From contig CAIOJO010000070.1 of NCBI GenBank assembly GCA_903858635.1, positions 1-40,387 on the forward strand: a stretch of DNA of 40,387 bases, given 5' to 3'. Under the pieces are notes generated by a model. The model was not told the origin of the DNA. It saw nothing but the letters and a program-made list of their open reading frames with translations, and searched no databases. Below are positions 1-7,465 of this stretch, one piece after another. Source of the DNA: an uncultured Telmatospirillum sp. Lineage in GTDB: Bacteria; Pseudomonadota; Alphaproteobacteria; Rhodospirillales; Magnetospirillaceae. Both the position numbers and the translations under genes were made by a program. The stretch's first letter is position 1. Every line of letters begins with the position of its first letter.

Positions 1-4
1 ATTG

Positions 5-103
5 CTACAGATTTTTTCTGTCACCCTCTTCGAGAAAATCGATATGAAACAAGCGCTTACCATCAACGAATACAAACCCGATACTTCGCAAATAACTAAC
101 CAA
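5..103 (-). other. short open stretch at window edge, possible gene remnant
   Basis: Reading leftwards just after the nucleotidyltransferase, a frame stays open for about 32 codons from a TTG at 103 to a TAG at 7-5, with a peptide containing GKRLFHIDFLEEGD. An in-frame stop lies just upstream of the TTG. It has no recognised family and no clear ribosome binding site. It could be a decayed gene end or chance. The AT-rich composition matches the neighbouring two genes. Confidence 0.15.
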
Positions 104-120
104 TTGAATCTATTCGCGTT

Positions 121-846
121 TTAACCGGACAGCAGTGTATTGATATATTGATTCAATCTGCCGAGGTCTTCTGCAAAATCCAGTTCGACCCAAAAACAAC
201 CAGATATGTCCAGAACCCCGACATTCTGTCCAAGCAAGGTCTGTTTATAAATGGGCTCTTCCCACCATTGATTGTAATTGCCGTTCATAATCTCTCGTTC
301 GACGATGCGCAGCAATTTGTTTACATATTCTGGGTAAACCAACCCAAGGCCAACATATTCGCCGGTCGTTTCAGGGGGCGTCAGTTGTTTCCCGAAGGTC
401 TCGAGATGGCCATCTTTCCATGAGAATTTGTAGTCCGCTTCTTCTATCCGGCTCGAATCCGCCACCATCAAAGCGAGGTTGTCGCCTTGTTCGGTGTGAA
501 ATAGTTCATTAAGTATATCGTCCTCGATGAATACGTCCCCATTCATCGCCAATACCGGGGATGAGCCCGATATGAAGTCACGCGCAAACCAAAGCGACGC
601 AATCGAATTGGATACAGAAAAGAAAGGATTGCGAAACACGTGGACATTGCGCGGCAATATTCTTTCGATCTGTTCGGCTTTATATCCGGTTACGACGGCA
701 ATATCATGGATGCCGTTCTTCATCAGAAGGTTGATCGTATAAAGGATCAGCGGAACACCGTATACCTCGACCAGGCATTTTGGCTTGTCCCCGATGTGGC
801 GCGAAATCCTCGTGCCGAGCCCCGCGGCGAAGATGATTGCTTTCAT
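121..846 (-). CDS. LicC/PntC-like nucleotidyltransferase (sugar-phosphate or phospho-alcohol cytidylyltransferase family)
   Basis: The 241-residue protein starts MKAIIFAAGLGTR, the nucleotide-binding signature of the NTP_transferase superfamily, followed by the KPKCLVEV lysine segment typical of cytidylyltransferases such as LicC (phosphocholine) and PntC (2-aminoethylphosphonate). A metal-binding aspartate is seen in MNGDVF near residue 102. I chose the ATG at 846-844 because it gives the canonical N-terminus and overlaps the stop of the upstream aminotransferase by four bases (ATGA), so the two are translationally coupled. Pairing with a PhnW-like aminotransferase favours activation of an aminophosphonate or similar head-group for attachment to lipid or glycan; this is inference. 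The coding region is clearly poorer in G+C than the genes from 2.3 kb onward, suggesting transfer. A sugar-nucleotide role is the alternative. Confidence 0.85.
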   Translation of the reverse strand: MKAIIFAAGLGTRISRHIGDKPKCLVEVYGVPLILYTINLLMKNGIHDIAVVTGYKAEQIERILPRNVHVFRNPFFSVSNSIASLWFARDFISGSSPVLAMNGDVFIEDDILNELFHTEQGDNLALMVADSSRIEEADYKFSWKDGHLETFGKQLTPPETTGEYVGLGLVYPEYVNKLLRIVEREIMNGNYNQWWEEPIYKQTLLGQNVGVLDISGCFWVELDFAEDLGRLNQYINTLLSG

Positions 847-1901
847 GAGCGTTCCCTCATGGCGAACCAAATAGCTTCCGCGGCACGATCCATTTCATCC
901 AAGGTGTTGTTTCCCATATGGGATATCCTGAAATGGGTTTTCTTGAGCGGCGGAGAGTTGGTTGCCACCGTAATGTCGTAGTTATCCTTTAGATCTTGAG
1001 CGATTAGCTCGGCATCGACCGAGCCTGTGTGTAGTACCGTTACGCAGTTTGACGCGTATTCCCTGGTATATTGAATGCCATGGCCATCAAGTCGCGCTCT
1101 GAAGCGCATCGCCAGAGCTTCTCTGGCTGCCGTGACGGCGGCAAGTCCGCCATCGGCTTCAATGTTGTCGAGTACCCGATCAAGCTGATAAAGAACAGTA
1201 AGAGATGGAGTGAATGGTGTCTGGCCTCTCTTCATGTTGTCAATGTACAAATGAAAGTCATAATATAGATTAACATCTGTTCTATTGCTCAGCGAGGCAT
1301 CGATCGCCTTTTCCGAAAGGACGATAAAACACATCCCTGGAAAGAGACCGAGGCCCTTTTGCGATCCTATAATAAGGGCGTCAGTAGCACTCGCATCAAA
1401 AGCATCCGAGAACGCGGCGGAGATACCATCGCACATCAATAAGCTGGAGTCGGGTAATCCAGCGCGCCGAATGGCCCTCGGGTCGATGAAATATCCATTT
1501 GATGTTTCTGCAATTGTTGAAAAGCATGATTTGTATTTATCGAGATCGAGCGTGCAGAGATTGTCTTCCGGAGATTTTGTCGTGTCCATTCTCACTCGGC
1601 TGAAGCGGAAATGCCGCCGTCGTGAAATTTCCCACATCCGGTCGCCAAACTGGCCGCTGGATATCGCCAGGTGGTCGCGGCGCGGAAGCAAATTAGCCGC
1701 CACGGCCTCCATGCCGGCCGTTCCCGAACCGGTAAGGAAGATTATCTCATGGTGCGAATCCAAGCCTAAAACGCGAAGAAACTTGGCCTTGAGCGCAAGC
1801 ATCCACTCGGAGAACTGATCCGTTCTAAAATATCGCGGCTGAGAGCCACCAACAGACAGGACATCGGCCCGCATTTCGACGGGACCAGGCGCCAATTCCA
1901 T
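843..1901 (-). CDS. class V PLP-dependent aminotransferase, PhnW-like
   Basis: The protein has about 352 residues with the ELAPGPVEM N-terminal motif of the alanine-glyoxylate / serine-pyruvate / 2-aminoethylphosphonate-pyruvate aminotransferase family. Seen further along are the glycine-rich TGSGTAGMEAV, the cofactor aspartate in CDGIS (about D158) and the PLP lysine in GSQKGLGLFPG (about K182). I prefer the ATG at 1901 over a TTG at 1919, because a GGGGAA lies upstream of the ATG and the PGPV motif sits near the N-terminus in relatives. The stop overlaps the start of the nucleotidyltransferase. Known families pair, or even fuse, a 2-aminoethylphosphonate transaminase with a PntC cytidylyltransferase, so phosphonate tailoring is plausible. 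PEP mutase and phosphonopyruvate decarboxylase are not visible here and would have to lie left of the window. AT-richer than most of the window. Confidence 0.85.
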   Translation of the reverse strand: MELAPGPVEMRADVLSVGGSQPRYFRTDQFSEWMLALKAKFLRVLGLDSHHEIIFLTGSGTAGMEAVAANLLPRRDHLAISSGQFGDRMWEISRRRHFRFSRVRMDTTKSPEDNLCTLDLDKYKSCFSTIAETSNGYFIDPRAIRRAGLPDSSLLMCDGISAAFSDAFDASATDALIIGSQKGLGLFPGMCFIVLSEKAIDASLSNRTDVNLYYDFHLYIDNMKRGQTPFTPSLTVLYQLDRVLDNIEADGGLAAVTAAREALAMRFRARLDGHGIQYTREYASNCVTVLHTGSVDAELIAQDLKDNYDITVATNSPPLKKTHFRISHMGNNTLDEMDRAAEAIWFAMRERS

Positions 1902-2325
1902 AGAATAGCGATTCCCCAAAAAATAGGCGCCCCACGCGCCAATATGCCTACGCTAGCGCACTCGACAGGAATTTAGAAGCAGAGTGCGGCCTCTTTGTGA
2001 TGAATTTATGAAAGGCCTTGGCCGCGAGCGAAACGGCGGGAACTGGCGCTTGGCCGTCTCCCGGTCGTCCCATCCCCGACACCGAACCGTCCCACCCTCA
2101 TCGCTCGGCGACCAGAGTTCGGCCTGTTCCTGCTGTGGCGTGTTTTTCTTCCTCCTGGGTGGAGAAGAAGATGCCCGCAGGGGTGACCCTCAATCAAAAT
2201 AAACGCGGCCATTATTGAAGTGTGGCGGCGGCAATATTCTGCGGTGGACGATCCTGGATCGATCGATCCCTGTCAGTTACCGCTCGAAATTGTTGCATGC
2301 GTCATTTGGTGTGGGGCAGGGGACC
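1902..2325. other. intergenic region at the composition boundary; divergent promoters expected
   Basis: This gap separates the leftward aminotransferase from the rightward GMC oxidoreductase, so both promoters should lie here. Composition shifts from AT-richer on the left to G+C-rich on the right. An imperfect dyad around 2146-2171 (TTCTTCCTCC against GGAGAAGAA) could form a hairpin. The open frames present on both strands lack family features and I treat them as chance. No operator can be named. Confidence 0.4.
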
Positions 2326-3978
2326 ATGGAGATTTTCGATTACATCGTCGTCGGCGGTGGTTCGGCCGGCTGCGCCATGACCTATCGCCTGGTCAAGGCC
2401 GGCCACAGCGTGCTGCTGCTGGAGGCCGGGCCAGAGGACGATTCGCCCTATATCAAGATTCCGGGCGCCTTCATCAAGGTGATCGGCACCGAGCGGACCT
2501 GGCTTTACGCGACCACGCCGCAGGCGGCGGCCGGCGGGCGGGTCATGGTGGTGCCGCAGGGCCGGACCCTGGGCGGCGGCTCCTCGGTCAACGGGATGAT
2601 CTATATGCGCGGTACGCCGGCCGATTACGACGGCTGGCGCGATCAGGGCTGTCCCGGCTGGGGGTGGGAGGACGTGCTGCCGGTGTTCCGGCGCTGCGAA
2701 GCCAATCAGCGCTTTTCCGCCCCGTTGCACGGCACCGACGGACCGCTGCCGGTGTCCGATCTCGGCTTCCGTCACCCGTTGAGCCTGGCCTTCCTGCAGG
2801 CGGCGCAGGAACTGGGCTATCCCTACAATGACGATTTCAACGGGGCGACCCAAGCCGGTGTCGGCTTCTTCCAGACCACCATCCTGGACGGGCAGCGGCA
2901 ATCCACCGCGGCCACCTATCTGCGGGGCGTGCTGGGCGATCGCCGGCTCAAGGTGGTGACCGGGGCCCATGTCGGGCGCGTCATCACCGCCGGCCGCGCC
3001 GCCGTCGGGGTCGCCTTCGACGACGGCAGCGGCGGCCCGCCGATCGAGGCGGGGGCCAGCCGCGAGGTGATCCTGGCCGCCGGTGCCCTGGCCAGCCCGA
3101 AGATCCTGCAATTGTCGGGCATCGGGCCGGCCGACCACTTGGCCGAGCACGGCATTTCGGTGGTCTGCGACCTGCCGGGCGTCGGTTCGAATTACCACGA
3201 CCATCTGGATGTCCCGGTCTATGGCCAGCTGCGCCAGCCGATCAGCCTGCTCGGCCATGACAAGGGCCTGCGGGCGATGCGGCATGGGCTGCAATACCTG
3301 TTGTTCCGTAGCGGGCTCTTGACCTCGAACGTGGTCGAATGCGGCGCCTTCATCGATACCTCGGGTGACGGGCGGCCGGACATCCAGTTCCACATCATCC
3401 CGGCCCTGGTCGGCGACGCCGGCTGCGATCCGCTGCCGGGCCACGGCCTGTGCGTCAACCCGGCGATCCTGCGGCCGCAATCGCGCGGCACGGTGCGGCT
3501 GCGGTCGCGCCGGCCGCAGGACCCGATCCTGTTCGACCCGCGCGCCTTGTCGGTCCAGGCCGATGTCGACACGCTGGTGCGCGGCGTCAAGGTGGCGCGG
3601 GCCACCCTGCGCCAGCCATCCCTGGCCAAGCTGCTGGACAAGGAACTATTGCCGGGCGAAGCGGCGGAGATCCCGGACGAGGTCATCGAGAGCCATGTGC
3701 GCCGCACTGCCAAGACCATCTACCACCCGGTCGGCACCTGCCGGATGGGAACCGGCACCGGCAGCGTGGTCGGCCCGACCCTGCAGGTGCATGGGGTCGA
3801 CCGATTGCGGGTATGCGATGCCTCGGTGATGCCCAGCATCGTCAGCGGCAATACCAATGCGCCGACCATCATGATCGCCGAACGCTGCGCCGATTTCATT
3901 CTCAATGCGGTGACTTCCGATTCCGCGCATTCAACCTTCTCCTTGGGCAAAGCAAAGGAGGCCCTGAACGTCGTCTAG
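2326..3978 (+). CDS. GMC-family FAD-dependent alcohol oxidoreductase
   Basis: The 550-residue flavoprotein oxidises an alcohol to an aldehyde. It shows the FAD dinucleotide fold IVVGGGSAGC at about residues 7-16, the GMC signature 1 segment GRTLGGGSSVNGMIYMRG near 80-97 and signature 2 GALASPKILQLSGIGP. The C-terminal catalytic histidine is in HPVGTCRMG (about H467), with its partner asparagine in SGNTNAPT (about N511). The ATG at 2326 follows an AGGGG and gives the standard N-terminus; 37 upstream in-frame codons are rejected. Length fits choline, aromatic and aliphatic alcohol dehydrogenases of the family. The next gene encodes an aldehyde dehydrogenase, so the pair would take an alcohol to an acid. 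Electron acceptor and substrate cannot be read from the sequence. Confidence 0.93.
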   Translation: MEIFDYIVVGGGSAGCAMTYRLVKAGHSVLLLEAGPEDDSPYIKIPGAFIKVIGTERTWLYATTPQAAAGGRVMVVPQGRTLGGGSSVNGMIYMRGTPADYDGWRDQGCPGWGWEDVLPVFRRCEANQRFSAPLHGTDGPLPVSDLGFRHPLSLAFLQAAQELGYPYNDDFNGATQAGVGFFQTTILDGQRQSTAATYLRGVLGDRRLKVVTGAHVGRVITAGRAAVGVAFDDGSGGPPIEAGASREVILAAGALASPKILQLSGIGPADHLAEHGISVVCDLPGVGSNYHDHLDVPVYGQLRQPISLLGHDKGLRAMRHGLQYLLFRSGLLTSNVVECGAFIDTSGDGRPDIQFHIIPALVGDAGCDPLPGHGLCVNPAILRPQSRGTVRLRSRRPQDPILFDPRALSVQADVDTLVRGVKVARATLRQPSLAKLLDKELLPGEAAEIPDEVIESHVRRTAKTIYHPVGTCRMGTGTGSVVGPTLQVHGVDRLRVCDASVMPSIVSGNTNAPTIMIAERCADFILNAVTSDSAHSTFSLGKAKEALNVV

Positions 3979-4061
3979 TAGAGGCGACCAGGTACGCTTG
4001 GCCGGGCGTCCCATGCTGTGTCCGGACGAAGCTCACCATATCCTTTCTCGGGAGCCCCTCG

Positions 4062-5561
4062 ATGCAGACCGCTCAATACTCCGCGCTTGGCGAGGCCGCC
4101 CGCCGCTTCATTGCCGAGAAGCGCCGGCTGCTGATCGACGGCCAGTGGGTCGATGCCGCCGACGGCAAGACGTTCGCCGCCATCGACCCGGCCACCGAAG
4201 GCGAGATCTGTCAATTGGCCGAGGCCGGCCCGGACGATGTCGATCGGGCGGTCAAGGCGGCGCGGCGCGCCTTCGAGGACTCCAAGTGGAGCCGGATGCG
4301 TCCGGCCGATCGCGAGCGGCTGCTGCTGAAGCTGGCCGATCTGGTCGAGGCCAATACCGACCAGTTGGCCGGGCTCGAATCCCTCGACGTCGGCAAGCCG
4401 CTGTTTCTGGCGCGCATCATCGATGTCCACGGCACCGTCGAGTTCCTGCGCTACATGGCGGGTTGGGCGACCAAGGTCGAGGGGCGCACCCTCGATGTGT
4501 CGATCGGCATCCCCAATGCGGAATTCCAGGCCTATACGCTGCGCCAGCCGATCGGCGTGGTGGCCCAGATCATTCCCTGGAACTTCCCGCTGGCGATGGC
4601 CGCCTGGAAGCTCGCCCCGGCGCTGGCGGTGGGCTGCACCGCGGTGCTCAAACCGGCCGAACAGACCTGCCTCACCGCCTTGCGCCTGGGCGAACTGATC
4701 CAGGAGGCCGGCTTCCCGGCCGGAGTGGTCAATATCCTGACCGGACCCGGCGAGACCACCGGCGCCGCGCTGGTGGCCCATCCCGGCATCGACAAGATCG
4801 CCTTTACCGGGTCCACCGGCGTCGGCAAGCTGATCGGCAAATCGGCGATGGACAGCCTGAAGCGGGTGTCGCTCGAGTTGGGCGGCAAGTCGCCGGTGAT
4901 CATCGCCGCCGACGCTGACCTCGATCAGGCGATCCAGGGCGCCGCCGACGCCATCTTCTTCAACCAGGGCCAGGTCTGTACCGCCGGTTCCCGCCTTTAT
5001 GCCGAACAATCGGTGTTCGACCGCGTGGTGGCGGGCGTCGCCGACATCGCCAAGTCGCTCAAGCTGGGCGCCGGATACGCGCCCGACACCCAGTTGGGCC
5101 CGCTGGTGTCCGGCGAGCAGATGGAGCGCGTGCTGCATTACATCGACACCGGTCGCCGCGAAGGCGGCGAGGTGGTGACCGGCGGGGCGCGGCACGGCGG
5201 TCAAGGCTATTTCGTCCAGCCGACGGTGTTCACCAACTGCGGGCCGAACGCCACCGTGCTGCGGGAAGAGATCTTCGGGCCGGTGCTGGTGGCCAGTCCC
5301 TACCGCTCGGTGGACGACATCGCCGCACTGGCCAATGACACTTCCTATGGCCTGGCGGCCAGCATCTGGTCGAACAACCTGTCCTTCGTCCATCGCCTGA
5401 CCAAGCGGATCAAGGCCGGGACCGTCTGGGTCAACTGCCATAATTTCGTCGACCCCAACCTGCCGTTCGGCGGCTTCAAGCAATCCGGGCTGGGCCGCGA
5501 GAACGGTCGCGACGCGATCGATCTCTATACCGAGACGAAGACGGTGCTGATGAAGATTTGA
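4062..5561 (+). CDS. NAD(P)-dependent aldehyde dehydrogenase
   Basis: The 499-residue protein belongs to the aldehyde dehydrogenase superfamily. The general base glutamate is in LELGGKSP (about E272) and the nucleophilic cysteine in FFNQGQVCTAG (about C306). The cofactor loop FTGSTGVGK and the EEIFGPVL motif are present. The C-terminal segment WVNCHNFVDPNLPFGG resembles phenylacetaldehyde/betaine-type enzymes (FeaB-like), but this does not fix the substrate. The start at ATG 4062 follows a GGGAG; an in-frame extension upstream overlaps the GMC gene and is rejected. It lies 83 bases after the GMC oxidoreductase on the same strand and probably consumes its aldehyde product. Soluble cytoplasmic enzyme. 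Confidence 0.94.
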   Translation: MQTAQYSALGEAARRFIAEKRRLLIDGQWVDAADGKTFAAIDPATEGEICQLAEAGPDDVDRAVKAARRAFEDSKWSRMRPADRERLLLKLADLVEANTDQLAGLESLDVGKPLFLARIIDVHGTVEFLRYMAGWATKVEGRTLDVSIGIPNAEFQAYTLRQPIGVVAQIIPWNFPLAMAAWKLAPALAVGCTAVLKPAEQTCLTALRLGELIQEAGFPAGVVNILTGPGETTGAALVAHPGIDKIAFTGSTGVGKLIGKSAMDSLKRVSLELGGKSPVIIAADADLDQAIQGAADAIFFNQGQVCTAGSRLYAEQSVFDRVVAGVADIAKSLKLGAGYAPDTQLGPLVSGEQMERVLHYIDTGRREGGEVVTGGARHGGQGYFVQPTVFTNCGPNATVLREEIFGPVLVASPYRSVDDIAALANDTSYGLAASIWSNNLSFVHRLTKRIKAGTVWVNCHNFVDPNLPFGGFKQSGLGRENGRDAIDLYTETKTVLMKI

Positions 5562-5570
5562 GCCTCTTCT

Positions 5571-5652
5571 TTCGTCATTGCCGGACTTGATCCGGCAATC
5601 CATGGATCCCCGGGTCACCCCCGGACTGTGATCCGGGGGCCGGGATGACGAA
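5571..5652. repeat. palindromic intergenic element (TTCGTCATTGCCGG type)
   Basis: The gap between the aldehyde dehydrogenase and the Tm-1-like gene begins TTCGTCATTGCCGGAC and ends with its near-complement CCGGGATGACGAA. Inside are the shorter dyads CCGGACTTGATCCGG and CCCCCGGACTGTGATCCGGGGG. Elements of this look recur between genes of many alphaproteobacteria (recollection). It may form a long hairpin in the transcript, acting as a partial terminator or a mobile miniature repeat. Only one copy was seen in this window. Confidence 0.7.
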
Positions 5653-5690
5653 TGAGGGGAAGAAGAACGAGACGAGAAACGGGGATGATC

Positions 5691-6944
5691 ATGGCCGAGA
5701 AACCGAAAGTACTGATGATCATTACGCTGGACACCAAGGAACTGGAGGCCAAGTTCATCCGGGACTGCCTGGAGGAGCACGGTCTCGATGTCATCCACAT
5801 GGATGCCAGCATCCGCCGCACCATCGACGGCGGGGCGGCCATCGGTCCCGATCAGATCGCCGCCGCAGCGGGGACGACGATGGCCGAGGTGCGGGCCATC
5901 GGCCATGAGGGCAAATGTCAGGGCGTGATGATCGAAGGGGCGGTCAAATGCGCCCTCGATCTGCATGCCCAGGTCGGGCTGAGCGGCGTCATCGGCATGG
6001 GCGGCTCGATGGGAACCTCGCTGATCACCGCGGTGATGCGCAGCCTGCCGTTCGGTCTGCCCAAGCTGGTGATCTCGACCATGGTATCGGGCTTCACCAA
6101 GGGGTTCATCGGCACCAAGGACATCGTCATGGTGCCGTCGGTAGCCGATATTTCCGGCCTCAACAGCATCACCCGCAGCGTCTTCCGCAACGGCGCCCTG
6201 GCCCTGGCCGGGATGGCCAACGAGTACCACCCGCCGACCCCGTCGGAGAAGCCGCTGGTGGCGCTGACCACCTTGAGCGTCATCGACAAATGCACGGTCC
6301 GGGTGCGCAAGGCCCTCGAGGCCAAGGGTTTCGAGGTGGTGGTGTTCCATACCCAAGGCACCGGCGGCCTGGCCATGGACGAGATCGTGCGCGAGCGCGA
6401 CGTGGCGGTGGTGGTCGACACCTCGCTGGTCGAGGTGATGGACTTCCTTTACGACGGCCTCTGTTCGGCCGGCCCCGAACGCTGCAAGGCGGCGCTGGAA
6501 AAGGGCGTGCCGACGGTGTTCGCTCCCGGCTGCATCGACTTCCTGATCGCCGGGCCGCTCGAGGACGCCAAGCGGCGCTTTCCCGGCAAGCGCTACCACA
6601 TCCACAACAACATCCTGACCGCGGCGCGCACCGGGACGGTGGAATTGAACCACTTCGCCGACCATATGGCCGGCCTGATCAAGGAGGCCAAAGGCCCGGT
6701 CGCCTTCTACGTGCCGCTCAAGGGATTCTCGTCGCATGACAGCGAGGAAGGGCATCTGCACGAGCCCTCGCTGCCGCCGGTGTTCAGCGAACATCTGAAG
6801 CAGGTGATGCCGGACGGCGTGCCGGTGGTCGAATTGCCACGTCACATCAACGACCCGGAATTCGCCGACGCCATCGTCGCGCAGGTCCTGGCCTTTCATC
6901 GGGCGAAGACGTCCGAACGGCGGGTGGCCGCGTCCAAGCACTGA
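5691..6944 (+). CDS. Tm-1-like ATP-binding (UPF0261) family protein
   Basis: The protein of about 417 residues starts MAEKPKVLMIITLDTKELEAKF, the N-terminus of the UPF0261/Tm-1-like family, and contains the glycine-rich IGMGGSMGTSL segment near residue 102. The family adopts two Rossmann-like lobes; plant Tm-1 binds ATP and a viral replication protein, but bacterial functions are poorly known. I chose ATG 5691, behind GGGG at 5681, over an ATG at 5685 and a longer start at 5652. In bacteria these genes often sit in catabolic or regulatory operons (recollection). Here it lies between the alcohol/aldehyde oxidation pair and a biotin carboxylase system, so an accessory role in that pathway is possible. 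Confidence 0.85.
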   Translation: MAEKPKVLMIITLDTKELEAKFIRDCLEEHGLDVIHMDASIRRTIDGGAAIGPDQIAAAAGTTMAEVRAIGHEGKCQGVMIEGAVKCALDLHAQVGLSGVIGMGGSMGTSLITAVMRSLPFGLPKLVISTMVSGFTKGFIGTKDIVMVPSVADISGLNSITRSVFRNGALALAGMANEYHPPTPSEKPLVALTTLSVIDKCTVRVRKALEAKGFEVVVFHTQGTGGLAMDEIVRERDVAVVVDTSLVEVMDFLYDGLCSAGPERCKAALEKGVPTVFAPGCIDFLIAGPLEDAKRRFPGKRYHIHNNILTAARTGTVELNHFADHMAGLIKEAKGPVAFYVPLKGFSSHDSEEGHLHEPSLPPVFSEHLKQVMPDGVPVVELPRHINDPEFADAIVAQVLAFHRAKTSERRVAASKH

Positions 6945-6976
6945 TTGCGCAGCCAGACACAGCAGCAAGGGGCTTC

Positions 6977-7465
6977 ATGCATCTTACCGACGACGATATC
7001 CAGGACATCCTCAGGCTTCTCGACACTTCCTTCGTCAATGAGCTGCATCTGAAGACCGAGCATTTCAGCCTGACCCTGCGCCGCAGCGGCGGCGAGGCCG
7101 GCGGCTGGACCCAGGAGACGCACAATACCGCCCCGCCCAAGCTGGTCGGAGGGACGGCCAAGCCGGCCGCGGCGACGGACGGACGGGCCGCCGCCGCGGC
7201 GACGCCGGAGCCGGAAGGCAGCCTGGCCGTGCGGGCGCCGATGATCGGCACCTTCTATCGGGCCCCCAAGCCGGGGGCGCTGCCCTTCGTCGAGGTCGGC
7301 GAGACGGTGACCGAAGGCACCGTGGTCGGCATCGTCGAAGCGATGAAGCTGATGAACTCGGTCTATGCCGGGGCTGCCGGCGTCATCACCGAGATCTGCA
7401 CGGCGGACGGCCAGTTCGTCGAACAGGACCATGTGCTGATGCGTCTGCGGGCGGAGCCGGCATGA
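6977..7465 (+). CDS. biotin carboxyl carrier protein (AccB-like)
   Basis: The 162-residue protein has the AccB architecture: an N-terminal helical piece, an alanine/proline-rich linker at about residues 50-80, and a C-terminal biotinyl domain. The biotin attachment motif EAMKLMN places the modified lysine at about K124. APMIGTFYRAPKPGA with the flexible thumb region is typical of acetyl-CoA carboxylase carriers. The stop overlaps the start of the biotin carboxylase by four bases (ATGA at 7462-7465). Because a pyruvate-carboxylase-type transferase follows, and not AccA/AccD, this carrier probably serves a dedicated three-part carboxylase and not fatty-acid synthesis, though sharing cannot be excluded. 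Confidence 0.93.
   Translation: MHLTDDDIQDILRLLDTSFVNELHLKTEHFSLTLRRSGGEAGGWTQETHNTAPPKLVGGTAKPAAATDGRAAAAATPEPEGSLAVRAPMIGTFYRAPKPGALPFVEVGETVTEGTVVGIVEAMKLMNSVYAGAAGVITEICTADGQFVEQDHVLMRLRAEPA

Noticed and set aside
1984-2218. Small open frames of 66-72 codons in the gap before the GMC gene
   Set aside because: Overlapping frames on both strands, no ribosome sites and no recognisable sequence; treated as chance.
3975-6968. A 997-codon open frame on the minus strand, opposite the aldehyde dehydrogenase and Tm-1-like genes
   Set aside because: It is antisense to two well-supported genes. Its protein is rich in H, G, R and Q with no family motif, as expected from complementing G+C-rich codons.
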